A stretch of 64,000 nt of DNA, taken from NCBI RefSeq assembly GCF_037949285.1, contig NZ_CP149926.1, positions 2,459,501 to 2,523,500 of the forward strand, in the 5' to 3' direction. A program made the translations under genes and the position numbers. Shown piece after piece: positions 16,989-26,409 of the stretch (the stretch's first letter is position 1; each line of letters opens with the position of its first letter). The stretch is from Thioclava sp. GXIMD4216 (GTDB taxonomy: Bacteria > Pseudomonadota > Alphaproteobacteria > Rhodobacterales > Rhodobacteraceae). The notes beneath the pieces were generated by a model. It was not told the DNA's origin. It did no database searches and saw only the letters and a list, made by a program, of their open reading frames with translations.

Positions 16989-17330
16989 TTAGCCCGAAAC
17001 CGGACGCGCCGCACTGCGATCACGCGCCGAAATCGCAAGACATTCGGGGTTGATATCCATGATCTTGCGCTCTTTTGCCCAAGCCGCATCCAAAGCCGCC
17101 GCATCCAGACCTGTCTGGCGCGTGGCCAGCGGGGTCTTGGTGCCATTGCCGATGCCGTTCACAAGATTATAGGTGCCGTCCTTGGCATCTTCGACATACA
17201 GAAAACAGGTGCCAGCCTGATCCATCGAAGGCCCGGTCGGGCGGGTCGCAAATACCGGATGCCCGTTTTCATCCACCACGCAGGCAGAGAGCACGAGCAG
17301 ACCGAGCAAAGACATAATCTTGCGGGACAT
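16989..17330 (-). CDS. Small lipoprotein of unknown function
   Basis: 113 aa from ATG 17330. The signal MSRKIMSLLGLLVLSAC ends in a lipobox with Cys at residue 17. The mature part (GTCFLYVEDAKDGTYNLVNGIGN) has two more cysteines, and the C-terminus contains ERKIMDINPECLAISARD. The longer open frame to 17399 adds an unlikely N-terminus ahead of the signal. It is the first gene of a presumed lipoprotein / exported protein / yjbQ operon. No family recognised. Confidence 0.72.
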   Translation of the reverse strand: MSRKIMSLLGLLVLSACVVDENGHPVFATRPTGPSMDQAGTCFLYVEDAKDGTYNLVNGIGNGTKTPLATRQTGLDAAALDAAWAKERKIMDINPECLAISARDRSAARPVSG

Positions 17331-17405
17331 ATTCACCTCGAAGCTATAATGGTTCCGGCATAGCAAGACCGGAGGCCAAGGGGAAGCCTTAGCCCGCACA
17401 TCCGC

Positions 17406-17777
17406 TCAGCCCGTATAGGCCCGCCGCGCCGTTGCAATCTGCACCTCATGCGCCTGCGCCCATTCGATCAGCCCCAGAAGCGGCGGCAGCAATGACTGGC
17501 CCATCGCGGTCAGCGCGTATTCCACACTGGGCGGCTTGGTCGGAAAGACCGTGCGCCGGATCAGCCCGTCGCGCTCCAGATCCCGCAGGCTCTGGGTCAG
17601 CATCCGCTTCGAGATATCCGGCAGCGCCTTTGACACCTGCGAAAACCGGCGGGGGCCGGAGGCCAGCTCCAGCACGATCAGCGTGGTCCATTTCGCCGCC
17701 AGATGGTCCAGCACATGGCGCACCGGACAATCGGCCAGATCACGCCCCTGAGGATCGAACAGCCGTTCTTGCAGCAT
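17406..17777 (-). CDS. HxlR family transcriptional regulator
   Basis: 123-aa winged-helix protein. The conserved cysteine near the N-terminus is in [22 protein letters not shown]. The recognition part is [35 protein letters not shown], followed by the wing and Y(A)LTAMGQSL. Many family members sense electrophiles or oxidants through that cysteine. It diverges from the QorB-like gene with about 106 bp between the starts, like the ytfH-ytfG (qorB) pair of enterobacteria. It probably controls that gene. Confidence 0.93.
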   Translation of the reverse strand: MLQERLFDPQGRDLADCPVRHVLDHLAAKWTTLIVLELASGPRRFSQVSKALPDISKRMLTQSLRDLERDGLIRRTVFPTKPPSVEYALTAMGQSLLPPLLGLIEWAQAHEVQIATARRAYTG

Positions 17778-17883
17778 GGGGTTCCCTTCCTGTTACCTTG
17801 TACCGAAAACCTGCCTCCTTCACAGCGCAGGAAAAGGTCTCTATCCGAGACCTATACTCTTGTTGCAACCAAAAGGAAAGATA

Positions 17884-18735
17884 ATGCGCTATATGATCAC
17901 CGGTGCCTCGGGGCAGTTGGGCACACATGTTCTGGCCGCCTTGTCGGCGCGCATCCCGAAAGCCGACATCACCGCGCTGGTGCGCCGCGAGGATGCGGCC
18001 TCGGCGCTGGCGGCACAGGGCTACCACACCGCCATTGCCTCTTATGACGATGTCGACGCGCTCACCAAGGCATTTGACGGGATCGACCGGCTGTTGCTGA
18101 TCTCGGGGTCCGAAGTTGGCCAGCGCGCCCGCCAGCATGGCAATGTGGTCGCTGCGGCCAAAGCGGCGGGCGTGGGCTTTGTTGCCTATACCTCGCTGCT
18201 GCAGGCCCATCGCTCGCCCATGCTGCTTGCCGCCGAGCATAAGGCCACCGAAGAGGCACTGGCGGCCTCGGGTGTGCCGCATGCCCTGCTGCGCAATGGC
18301 TGGTATTCGGAGAACATGCTGGCGGGGCTGGATCATGCGCTTGCCAATGGCACCATGATCGGGGCCTCCGGCACAGGCCGCTATGCCTCTGCGCCGCGCC
18401 ACGATTACGCCGAGGCCGCCGCAATCGTGCTTGCAGGCGGCGACCATGCAGGCAAGATCTACGAACTGGCCGGCGATGCAAGCTATACCGGCGCGGAACT
18501 GGCCGGGATGGTCGCGCAGGCCTCCGGCAAACCTGTGACCTATATCGACCTGCCCCCCACCGAGTATAAGGCCGCGCTTGTGGGCGCAGGCATTCCGGAC
18601 GGCTTTGCCGACGTGCTGGTCGACAGCTCTGTACGTGCGGGCGAAGGCTGGCTCGACGACCGCTCGAAGGATCTGTCGCGCCTGCTGGGCCACCCGACCG
18701 AACCGATGGCCGTCACAGTCCGCAATGCGCTATAA
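17884..18735 (+). CDS. NAD(P)-binding NmrA/QorB-like oxidoreductase
   Basis: 283 aa with a Rossmann fold: MRYMITGASGQLGTHVLAAL (dinucleotide-binding glycine motif TGASGQLG), then VAYTSLLQAHRSPMLLAAEHKATEEAL and LLRNGWYSENML. These match QorB-type quinone oxidoreductases in the NmrA branch of atypical SDRs. The likely reaction is NADPH-dependent reduction of quinones or similar electrophiles. ATG 17884 has AAAGGAAAG 3-8 nt upstream. The divergent HxlR gene suggests induction by electrophilic stress. Confidence 0.9.
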   Translation: MRYMITGASGQLGTHVLAALSARIPKADITALVRREDAASALAAQGYHTAIASYDDVDALTKAFDGIDRLLLISGSEVGQRARQHGNVVAAAKAAGVGFVAYTSLLQAHRSPMLLAAEHKATEEALAASGVPHALLRNGWYSENMLAGLDHALANGTMIGASGTGRYASAPRHDYAEAAAIVLAGGDHAGKIYELAGDASYTGAELAGMVAQASGKPVTYIDLPPTEYKAALVGAGIPDGFADVLVDSSVRAGEGWLDDRSKDLSRLLGHPTEPMAVTVRNAL

Positions 18736-18745
18736 TTACGCATGA

Positions 18746-18770
18746 AGGAGGGGGGCCATGCGCCCCTCCT
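18746..18770 (+). terminator. GC-rich hairpin after the QorB-like gene
   Basis: AGGAGGGG (18746-18753) pairs with CCCCTCCT (18763-18770). There is no clear T-run after it, so it may be an mRNA 3'-end stabiliser or a weak terminator. Confidence 0.4.
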
Positions 18771-18884
18771 GCACATCCGGTCAATCATGCGTTGAAATAT
18801 GCAGGCTCATCGGGAATAGTCAAAGCACCTATTTCAGACGTTTCATTTGACATATCGCCCGCAGCGAGACCGGAGGACATCGCC

Positions 18885-19538
18885 ATGAAGCCCGCCCTGA
18901 CTGCCGAAAAAGCCGCAGCCCTTGTCCCTGACGGGGCCACTGTAATGATCGGGGGGTTCATGGGCGTGGGCACACCGCGCCGCCTGATCGATGCCCTTGT
19001 GGCAGCCGGTGTCAAGGACCTCACCGTGATCGCCAATGACACCGCCCGCCCCGATGACGGTATTGGCCGGCTGATCACGGCCCGCGCGATCAGCAAGGCG
19101 ATTGTCTCGCATATCGGGCTGAACCCCGAGACCCAAGCCCAGATGATCGCGGGCGAGATCGAGATCGAGCTGGTGCCGCAGGGCACTCTGGTCGAACGTA
19201 TCCGCGCCGCGGGCGTAGGCTTGGGCGGCGTGCTGACGCCTACGGGCGTGGGCACCAAGATCGCCGAGGGCAAAGAGGTCCTGACCATCGACGGCAAGGT
19301 GTTCCTGCTGGAAAAGCCGCTGGCGGCGGATTTTGCCCTGATTGCCGCGCATGAGGCCGATTATGTCGGCAATCTCACCTATTCGATGACCGCGCATAAC
19401 TTCAATCCGGTCATGGCGATGGCCGCCACTACGGTGATCGCCGAGCCGGGGCTGATCGTGCCTGTGGGCGCGATCCCGCCCGATGGGGTCAAGACCCCGG
19501 GCGTATTGGTCGACCACCTGCTGGAAAGGCTGCACTGA
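18885..19538 (+). CDS. 3-oxoacid CoA-transferase, subunit A
   Basis: 217-aa family I CoA-transferase alpha subunit (AtoD/ScoA type). Signatures are VMIGGFMGVGTPRRLIDALVAAGVKDLTVIANDTA and VERIRAAGVGLGGVLTPTGVGT. With subunit B it moves CoA between acyl groups, for example succinyl-CoA or acetyl-CoA and acetoacetate. ATG 18885 has a CGGAGG 9 nt upstream. The in-frame extension to 18792 lacks family similarity. It overlaps the subunit B gene by one base (TGATG). The upstream 140 bp carry only the hairpin. Confidence 0.93.
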   Translation: MKPALTAEKAAALVPDGATVMIGGFMGVGTPRRLIDALVAAGVKDLTVIANDTARPDDGIGRLITARAISKAIVSHIGLNPETQAQMIAGEIEIELVPQGTLVERIRAAGVGLGGVLTPTGVGTKIAEGKEVLTIDGKVFLLEKPLAADFALIAAHEADYVGNLTYSMTAHNFNPVMAMAATTVIAEPGLIVPVGAIPPDGVKTPGVLVDHLLERLH

Positions 19539-20194
19539 TGGATGCCAAGGAACTGATCGCCCGCCGTGTCGCACAGGAAATCCAGCCCGGATCGCTGGTC
19601 AATCTGGGCATCGGGCTGCCGTCGCTGGTGGCAAGCTATGTGCCGCAGGAAATGAATGTGTTCTTTCAGGCCGAAAACGGCGTGATCGGCCTTGGCTCGC
19701 GTCCGCCAGACGGGATGGAAGACCCCGATCTGACCGATGCGGGGGGCGGCTTTGTGACCGCCGTGCCGGGGGCGGCCTCGATTGACAGCGCAATGAGCTT
19801 CGGGCTGATCCGTGGCGGCCATCTGGATGTGACCGTGCTGGGCGGGCTACAGGTGGATGCGCGCGGCTATCTGGCCAACTGGATGGTGCCCGGCAAGCGC
19901 ATCCCCGGCATGGGCGGGGCGATGGATCTGGTGGCGGGGGCCAAACGGGTCATCGTCGCCATGCAGCATTCTGCCAAGGGCGAGGCCAAGATCGTGACCG
20001 AATGCACCCTGCCCCTGACGGCGGAACGTCGTGTCAGCCTGATTGTCACCGAACTCGCGGTGATTGCGCCACAGGAAGACGGCCTGCATCTGCTGGAACG
20101 CGCCCCCGGCGTCAGTGTGGCCGAGATCGAAGCCCAGACCGAGGCCCCGCTGATCCATGCAGGCGAAGTGCCGGAGATGCACCTCCGGCCATAG
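19538..20194 (+). CDS. 3-oxoacid CoA-transferase, subunit B
   Basis: 218-aa beta subunit (AtoA/ScoB type). It carries the catalytic glutamate in the family motif FQAENGVIGLG (about residues 45-55), preceded by LVNLGIGLPSLVASY. MGGAMDLVAGAKRVIVAMQH and ECTLPLTAERRVSLIVTEL are further signatures. The start overlaps the subunit A stop, giving equal translation of the two chains of the heteromer. Substrate preference (succinyl- or acetyl-CoA) cannot be decided from sequence, because no ketone-body or PHB genes are next to it. Confidence 0.93.
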   Translation: MDAKELIARRVAQEIQPGSLVNLGIGLPSLVASYVPQEMNVFFQAENGVIGLGSRPPDGMEDPDLTDAGGGFVTAVPGAASIDSAMSFGLIRGGHLDVTVLGGLQVDARGYLANWMVPGKRIPGMGGAMDLVAGAKRVIVAMQHSAKGEAKIVTECTLPLTAERRVSLIVTELAVIAPQEDGLHLLERAPGVSVAEIEAQTEAPLIHAGEVPEMHLRP

Positions 20195-20524
20195 CCCCCC
20201 CGATCCAGCAGCCGTGATGCCCCTGCCACTGGACCTACCTTGCGAGGTCTGGGCGAATCTCCCCTATCGTGACAAGGGCCCGATTACGGATCACGCGCTT
20301 GCTGAGAGCAGCAGCAGGGCCGGAGGCTTCGGACCTGTACCCCAATGCCGATTTCGCGGACCTCCAGCCAATGGCAACCGCCAAACCCGTGGCCGAATGC
20401 CGCCTTGCAGCTGGTGCCCCAAGCCGCGCGATCAAGCCTGCGCTTCCCCGACCTGTAACGGAAGCCCCGCGGCTTTCTCGGGGCGCCGCCACAAACGCTG
20501 CCACAAACGCCCCGCACCTGCTGC
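20195..20524. other. Intergenic region between CoA-transferase and FabI-like gene
   Basis: About 330 bp between convergent genes. Short open frames exist, but none has a convincing start site or family similarity. Possible coding scraps (ALQLVPQAARSSLRFPDL in one plus-strand frame, ending at a stop near 20458) could be debris. A modest hairpin lies near 20463-20490. Confidence 0.4.
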
Positions 20525-21289
20525 CTAGCCCGTAATATTGAACCCGCCATCAATATAATGCAGCCCGCCCGTCAGATTGGCGGCTTCGCGGCTTGCCAGA
20601 AAGGCGGCAAAGGCCCCGCAATCCTCGATGGTGGCCAGCTGATGGGTGGGCGCACGGGCGCTGGCGGCCTCCATCATCTCGTCGAAATGGGCAATGCCGG
20701 AGGCTGCGCGGGTTTTCAGCGGCCCGGGCGACAGCGCATGCACGCGAATGGCCTTCGGCCCCAGTTCTGCCGCCATATAGCGTGTCGCAGATTCCAGCGC
20801 CGACTTGACCGGCCCCATGATATTGTAATCCCGCACGACCTTCTCGGCGCCGTAAAAGCTGACGGTCATACAGGTGCCGCCCTCTTCCATCAGCGGCTCG
20901 GCACGGCGGACCAGCTCTATGAAGCTGCCCACCGAGATATCCATCGCCTGAGCCAATCCGCTGCGGGAACAGTCGGTGACCCGCCCATGCAGATCCTCTT
21001 TGGGACAGAAGGCGATAGAATGCACAAGCGTATCAAGCCGCCCCCATTGTTGCGTGATCTGCGCAAACAACGCCTCGATCTGATCCGGCATCCCGACATC
21101 CAGCGGTGCAATCAGTTCGGCCCCGAGCGCCTGCGCCAGAGGCCGAACATAGGGCTCAGCCTTGACGTTGAGATAGGTTATCGCCAGATCGGCACCCTGC
21201 GCCCGCAGCGCCTGCGCGCAGCCATAGGCGATCGAGGTCTCGTTGGCGACCCCGACAACCAGCGCCTTCTGCCCCTTCAATGAAAACAT
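20525..21289 (-). CDS. FabI-like enoyl-ACP reductase (SDR family), possibly divergent
   Basis: 254 aa, FabI family. The cofactor motif is GVANETSIAYG, followed by VHSIAFCPKEDLHGRV. The active-site stretch SFYGAEKVVRDYNIMGPVK has the catalytic Tyr and Lys (Y-x6-K). The tail is GLHYIDGGFNITG. FabI reduces trans-2-enoyl-ACP in fatty acid elongation. The position equal to E. coli Tyr146 is Phe here (SFYGAE versus SYLGAE), so this may be a paralogue with another substrate rather than the housekeeping FabI. ATG 21289 has GGGAG 7 nt upstream. The longer frame to 21457 is not used. Confidence 0.85.
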   Translation of the reverse strand: MFSLKGQKALVVGVANETSIAYGCAQALRAQGADLAITYLNVKAEPYVRPLAQALGAELIAPLDVGMPDQIEALFAQITQQWGRLDTLVHSIAFCPKEDLHGRVTDCSRSGLAQAMDISVGSFIELVRRAEPLMEEGGTCMTVSFYGAEKVVRDYNIMGPVKSALESATRYMAAELGPKAIRVHALSPGPLKTRAASGIAHFDEMMEAASARAPTHQLATIEDCGAFAAFLASREAANLTGGLHYIDGGFNITG

Positions 21290-21449
21290 GGTCTGCTCCC
21301 GTGGTGGCATGTCCTGAAATTGGATCGCAAACGCCGTAGCCTCTGCCCTGAAACATCGTAAAACCAAACCCGATAGGATGACCTTATCATGCCCGAAGTC
21401 GCGAAAAATGCCACTCCGTTTTTGCTGCATTGCAGAAAATCCGAGCGGA

Positions 21450-21941
21450 TCAGGCAAAAGCGGGGCGCAGATCCTCGACCATAGCCGAGCGGATCAGATC
21501 CAGCACGGGCGGCTCCACATCATAGCGGCGCAGGTGGATGCGGTAGGGGCGCGGCGCAAACCACCAGCTGAGTTTCAGCGCAGGCGTGGCGGCGGTGATC
21601 GACATCACATGCTGACGCAGCGCACCGCGCAGATTGCGGCTACAGGCCCCCACATGCAGCACCCGCGACCCGCTGCCGGTGGGCTGCAGGATCTTCAACC
21701 GGTGGCGGTTCTGCGGCGTCAGGTTCTGGCGGTAGCGGGTGAAGGCCTCGGCGGTCTCGGCAGGGTCACCCAGATCCTCGATCAGATAGATCACCCCGCA
21801 TTCCCACGGGAAGCGCGCATCCAGGTCCTCGCCCCAATGAGCATTTTCCAGCACGACCTCTTCGCTAAAATGCGCCGCGCGCGCAGCTTCCACCACGCGC
21901 GCGATACGATCTAGCGGGCCATCAATGGTTTCAGGCCACAT
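21450..21941 (-). CDS. Hypothetical protein downstream of rpoD, possibly GIY-YIG-like
   Basis: 163 aa. Its ATG is only 3 bp after the rpoD stop, so it is probably translated by coupling on the rpoD message. The central part reads ECGVIYLIEDLG, then about 40 residues later RVLHVGACSRNLRGALRQHV. This resembles the GIY and YIG strands of GIY-YIG nucleases but with an insertion between them. The C-terminus (WFAPRPYRIHLRRYDVEPPVLDLIRSAMVEDL) is unassigned. I am not sure of the fold and give no activity. Confidence 0.75.
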   Translation of the reverse strand: MWPETIDGPLDRIARVVEAARAAHFSEEVVLENAHWGEDLDARFPWECGVIYLIEDLGDPAETAEAFTRYRQNLTPQNRHRLKILQPTGSGSRVLHVGACSRNLRGALRQHVMSITAATPALKLSWWFAPRPYRIHLRRYDVEPPVLDLIRSAMVEDLRPAFA

Positions 21942-21944
21942 AGC

Positions 21945-23945
21945 TTACTGGTCGAGGAAGGACCGCAGCTTGCGCGAGCGCGACGGATGCTTGAGCTTGC
22001 GCAGCGCCTTCGCCTCGATCTGCCGGATACGTTCGCGGGTCACCGAGAACTGCTGACCCACTTCTTCCAGCGTGTGGTCGGTGTTCATGCCGATGCCGAA
22101 GCGCATCCGCAGAACCCGCTCCTCGCGCGGGGTAAGCGAGGCCAGAACCCGCGTGGTGGTTTCCTTGAGGTTTTCCTGAATGGCGCTGTCCAAGGGCAGC
22201 ACGGCATTCTTGTCCTCGATGAAATCGCCCAGCTGGCTGTCTTCCTCGTCCCCGATCGGGGTTTCCAGAGAAATCGGCTCCTTGGCGATCTTCATCACCT
22301 TGCGAACCTTCTCCAGCGGCATCTGCAGCTTTTCGGCCAGTTCTTCCGGCGTCGGCTCGCGGCCGATCTCGTGCAGCATCTGGCGACCGGTGCGGACCAG
22401 CTTGTTGATCGTTTCGATCATATGGACCGGAATACGGATGGTGCGCGCCTGATCCGCGATCGAGCGGGTGATCGCCTGACGGATCCACCAAGTCGCATAG
22501 GTCGAGAACTTGTAGCCGCGGCGGTATTCGAACTTATCCACAGCCTTCATCAGACCGATATTCCCCTCTTGGATAAGATCGAGGAATTGCAGACCACGGT
22601 TGGTGTATTTCTTGGCAATCGAGATCACCAGACGGAGGTTCGCCTCGACCATCTCCTTCTTGGCGGCACGCGCCTCTTTCTCGCCCTTTTGCACCTGATT
22701 CACGATGCGGCGGAACTCGGTGATATCCACACCGATATAGGTCCCGATCTGTGCCATATCGCCACGCAGCTCTTCGACCTTGTCGCGGTATTTCTCCATC
22801 AGGGTCTGCCAGCCACGACCGGGCTTGGCGGCCATCGCATCGACCCAAGTCGGGTCAAGCTCGTATCCGCGATAGGATTCGATGAATTCGCGGCGGTTGA
22901 TACGGGCCTGATCGGCCAGTTTCACCATCGCGGAGTCGGTCGACATGATACGGCGGTTGATGCCGTAAAGCTGGTCGATCAGCGCCTCGATCCGGTTGTT
23001 ATGCAGATGCAGCGAATTCACCAGCTCGACGATCTCGGAACGCTTCTTCTGATAGGCCGCCTCGTCAGAGACCGAGAAAGTGCCATCCTCGTTCAGCGTG
23101 GCCGACATCCGCATATCCTGCATCTCGGCCAGATCGTCATAAAGCAGCGCAATGGATTCGAGCGTTTCGAGGACACGCGGCTTCAGCGTCGCTTCCATAG
23201 CGGCAAGCGACATGTTCGGCGCGTCATCATCATCCTCGTCATCCGAGTCGATCGGATTGCCGTCGGCATCGAATTCCTGCGATTTCTCGGTCTGGCGCGG
23301 CTGCTCTTCGCCCATCGTGCCGACCACGGGCTCGTCATCCTCGCCCTCTTCATCAAGCGAGCGCCCGAAAGTCGCATCAAGGTCGATCACGTCGCGCAGA
23401 AGAATATCTTCTTCCAGAAGCTCGTCCCGCCAGATGGTAATCGCCTGGAAGGTCAGCGGGCTTTCGCACAGCCCCGCGATCATCGTGTTGCGGCCTGCCT
23501 CGATGCGCTTGGCAATCGCGATCTCGCCTTCGCGCGACAGCAGTTCGACCGACCCCATCTCGCGCAGATACATCCGCACGGGGTCATCGGTGCGGTCCAG
23601 CGTCTCGCCCGAACCGGAGGACAGCGCAACCTCGCGCGAGCCGCCACCGGTCGTGGCCAGCGCACCGCCCGACGAGCTGTTATTATCGTCAGAGCCGTCT
23701 TCATCGGCCTCTTCGTCCTCGATCACGTTGATGCCCATTTCGGACAGCATCGACATGACGTCTTCGATCTGGTCGCCCGATACCTGATCGGGCGGCATGA
23801 CCGCATTCAGCTGGTCATAGGTAATGTAACCTTTTTCCTTGGCCTCGGCGATCATGCGTTTGACCGCCGTCTTCGACATGTCGAAGGACGTACCATCGTC
23901 GCTGGCGGTATTAGGCTTGTTATCGTCGATGTCTTTGGCGGCCAT
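21945..23945 (-). CDS. rpoD: RNA polymerase primary sigma factor RpoD (sigma-70)
   Basis: 666-aa housekeeping sigma factor. Region 1.1 is at about 15-80 ([24 protein letters not shown]) and an acidic spacer follows ([12 protein letters not shown]). Region 1.2 is [34 protein letters not shown]. The non-conserved region lies at about 190-400. Region 2 includes [31 protein letters not shown]. Region 3 follows, and region 4 ends [35 protein letters not shown] 23945 has AAGGAG 5 nt upstream; the frame back to 24035 is not used. It lies 132 bp after dnaG on the same strand, the common dnaG-rpoD order. Confidence 0.98.
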   Translation of the reverse strand: MAAKDIDDNKPNTASDDGTSFDMSKTAVKRMIAEAKEKGYITYDQLNAVMPPDQVSGDQIEDVMSMLSEMGINVIEDEEADEDGSDDNNSSSGGALATTGGGSREVALSSGSGETLDRTDDPVRMYLREMGSVELLSREGEIAIAKRIEAGRNTMIAGLCESPLTFQAITIWRDELLEEDILLRDVIDLDATFGRSLDEEGEDDEPVVGTMGEEQPRQTEKSQEFDADGNPIDSDDEDDDDAPNMSLAAMEATLKPRVLETLESIALLYDDLAEMQDMRMSATLNEDGTFSVSDEAAYQKKRSEIVELVNSLHLHNNRIEALIDQLYGINRRIMSTDSAMVKLADQARINRREFIESYRGYELDPTWVDAMAAKPGRGWQTLMEKYRDKVEELRGDMAQIGTYIGVDITEFRRIVNQVQKGEKEARAAKKEMVEANLRLVISIAKKYTNRGLQFLDLIQEGNIGLMKAVDKFEYRRGYKFSTYATWWIRQAITRSIADQARTIRIPVHMIETINKLVRTGRQMLHEIGREPTPEELAEKLQMPLEKVRKVMKIAKEPISLETPIGDEEDSQLGDFIEDKNAVLPLDSAIQENLKETTTRVLASLTPREERVLRMRFGIGMNTDHTLEEVGQQFSVTRERIRQIEAKALRKLKHPSRSRKLRSFLDQ

Positions 23946-24077
23946 GGGCGCTCCTTGATCGGCTTGGGCTGTAGCACGGCTAGGGCGGGAACGAATCATA
24001 TCCCGCTGTTTTATCGAATCATTGAACCGAATCACAGAGGGGTGAATCGATCATATTCAGGGCGTTGCATCACGGCG

Positions 24078-26081
24078 TCATTTTTTCTTCCGCCATATCT
24101 CTTGATCGATCACCGATTGCAAATAGGCGGAGAGGGCTGCCCTGTCCTCCCCCATATCACTCGTATCGTCCAGCTTGGATCGCGACGCCTTCTGTCTTTG
24201 TCGCGTTGCTTGGCTCAAACGCCATGTGAGCCCTTCATCGGCGGCGCCCTCCAAGTCTTCCATCGCATCTTCCACCTCGGCGCGTACAGCACGGTCTGCA
24301 TCCAGTTTGGCCAGTTCTTCGGCCAAGCACATACGCGCAAGTGCCGTATCTGTCACCTTCACAACAGGTGGTGCGCTTCGGAGATGGGGCAATCTCATCA
24401 TTTTTTCAAGATAGTCCCCCATCTGATTTTGCAAGAGCCGTGCCATCTCTTCGTCCCCTGCCCCCAGATTTCGCAGCATCAGATTGCGCAAACGGTCGTG
24501 ATCGGGATCCGCCAGCGGCGCATTTTCCAACTGCGCCTCGAACTCCGCCACCAGCGCGGGATGCGACACGCAGATCGCCAGCACCATCGCGGCACGCAGA
24601 CGCTCGGCCACGGCAGCATCCTGCGCCACGGCCAGCATGGAATTGCGGGTCTGCTCCAGCGGCAATGCGGGCAGTTTTCCCCAAGCCCCGCGCCCCTGTG
24701 GATAACTCCGGCGGAAGTTACCCCCAGAGCCCTGTTGGTAAGCCTGTGGATAATTCCCACGCGAGGCCCCGCCACCGCCCTCGTCGCGGCCACGGCCCAT
24801 TCCGAAAAGAGCCAGACGTTTTTCCCTGATCTCCTCGCCATAATGCGCGCGGATCGAGGGGTCCCTGATCTGCGAGATCGCGGCGCGCAGCTCTTTATCC
24901 AGAGCCGCCTTGCGCTCGGGGCTGTCAAAGACCCTGCCCTCGATCGCGCGGTTCCACATCAGGTCAATCATCGGACGGGCGGTCTCGAGCACCTCGGCCA
25001 TCGCCTCACGCCCTTTGGCCTTAATCAGGTCATCGGGGTCCTGCCCCTCCGGCATGATCGCGATACGCAGCCCCTTGCCCGCCTCCAGAAGCGGCAAGGC
25101 AAGGTCGATCACCCGATGCGCGGCCCGAATGCCCGCCGTATCGCCGTCAAGCGCGATCACCGGCTCGTCATGGATACGCCATAGCAGTTGCAGCTGATGT
25201 TCGGTCACCGCTGTGCCCAAAGGGGCCACCGCGCCGCCAAAGCCTGCCTCGACCAGCGCGATCACGTCCATATAGCCTTCACAGACCACCAAGCGCGCAC
25301 CTTTGCCGCAGGCTTCGCGCGCAGGTCCGTGGTTGTAAAGCGAGCGCCCTTTGTCGAAGAGCTCGGTCTCGGGCGAGTTCAGATATTTCGCATTATCATT
25401 AGGGTCCATCGCCCGCCCGCCAAAAGCGATGCAGCGCCCGCGCGGATCGCGGATGGGATAGATGATGCGGTTACGGAAGACGTCATAGGGCTGTTTGCCC
25501 TTGGTCGACGCCTTGGCCAGCCCAGCGCCCAAGATCAGATCCTCGGCAATCCCTTTGGCCCGCAGCGTGTCCCAAAGCCCCTGCCAGCCATCCGGCGCAA
25601 AACCGATCTCGAAGCGCGCCTGCGCGGCGGGGTCGAGCTTGCGCTTGGCCAGATAGTCGCGCGCGGCCTGCCCTGCCTGCGTATTCAGCATCAGGCGATA
25701 ATATTTGACGGCCTCATCCATGACCTTGGCCAGCTCGGTGCGACGGTCCGACTTTTCCTGTGCACGCGGATCTCGGGCAGGCATCTGCATGCCTGCCTCC
25801 CGCGCCAGAATTTCGACGGCCTCCATGAACCCGACATTCTCGGTTTCACGCACGAAAGTAACAGCATCCCCTTTGGCATGGCAACCAAAGCAGTAATAAT
25901 ATCCCTTGCGGTCATCCACATGGAAAGACGCGGATTTTTCCTGATGGAAGGGGCAAGGGGCCCACATGTCCCCCTTGGCCTGATTGGACTTGCGATTGTC
26001 CCACATGACCTTGCGCCCGACCACCTGAGTGATCGAGATGCGCGTACGCAGTTCATCAAGGAATCCGGGTGGCAAGCTCAT
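24078..26081 (-). CDS. dnaG: DNA primase DnaG
   Basis: 667-aa primase that makes RNA primers for replication. An N-terminal CHC2 zinc finger (APCPFHQEKSASFHVDDRKGYYYCFGCHAKGD) is followed by the catalytic core with a Toprim fold (LVVCEGYMDVIALVEAGFGGAVAPLGTAV and VIALDGDTAGIRAAHR). The C-terminal ~150 residues are the DnaB-binding region. A glycine- and arginine-rich linker near residues 430-470 (GRGRDEGGGGASRGNYPQAYQQGSGG) links core and C-terminal domain and looks disordered. ATG 26081 (MSLPPGFLDELRTRISI) matches the family start. It precedes rpoD in the same direction. Confidence 0.97.
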   Translation of the reverse strand: MSLPPGFLDELRTRISITQVVGRKVMWDNRKSNQAKGDMWAPCPFHQEKSASFHVDDRKGYYYCFGCHAKGDAVTFVRETENVGFMEAVEILAREAGMQMPARDPRAQEKSDRRTELAKVMDEAVKYYRLMLNTQAGQAARDYLAKRKLDPAAQARFEIGFAPDGWQGLWDTLRAKGIAEDLILGAGLAKASTKGKQPYDVFRNRIIYPIRDPRGRCIAFGGRAMDPNDNAKYLNSPETELFDKGRSLYNHGPAREACGKGARLVVCEGYMDVIALVEAGFGGAVAPLGTAVTEHQLQLLWRIHDEPVIALDGDTAGIRAAHRVIDLALPLLEAGKGLRIAIMPEGQDPDDLIKAKGREAMAEVLETARPMIDLMWNRAIEGRVFDSPERKAALDKELRAAISQIRDPSIRAHYGEEIREKRLALFGMGRGRDEGGGGASRGNYPQAYQQGSGGNFRRSYPQGRGAWGKLPALPLEQTRNSMLAVAQDAAVAERLRAAMVLAICVSHPALVAEFEAQLENAPLADPDHDRLRNLMLRNLGAGDEEMARLLQNQMGDYLEKMMRLPHLRSAPPVVKVTDTALARMCLAEELAKLDADRAVRAEVEDAMEDLEGAADEGLTWRLSQATRQRQKASRSKLDDTSDMGEDRAALSAYLQSVIDQEIWRKKK

Positions 26082-26409
26082 ACAGAGTATATCGGCCCAG
26101 TTTGCGCCCCTGTCCAGAGGGGCAGCCCCCCTGTCCACGCAAAAAAATGTTTGCGACACGCAGTGGATTTTCACGGAAGGATGATTCGCCATCCGATACC
26201 GCGTTCCCCCGCAAGCGGTTACAAATTATAGAAAATCCTAAACACTATCATGGCAAAATTCGCCCAATCGCAATCATTTCAGGCCATCTTTTCCATACGC
26301 ACCAATCCCGCCCGAGAATTGCCCCAATTTCGCCGCAGCTTAAAGATTAAGAACTTGTGAATGTTTGCTGCTGACCGGCAGTCCCTGTTCCAGTTTCCGG
26401 AGTTTGCTT
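26082..26409. other. Divergent intergenic region, dnaG and TadG-like gene
   Basis: About 330 bp between divergent genes, so it must hold both promoters. The part 26215-26360 is AT-rich for this genome. I see no clear operator repeat or structured RNA. Confidence 0.5.

Noticed and set aside
21987..25184. A 1065-codon open frame on the plus strand over rpoD and dnaG
   Set aside because: It is antisense to two certain genes, has no family pattern, and long antisense frames are expected in GC-rich DNA.
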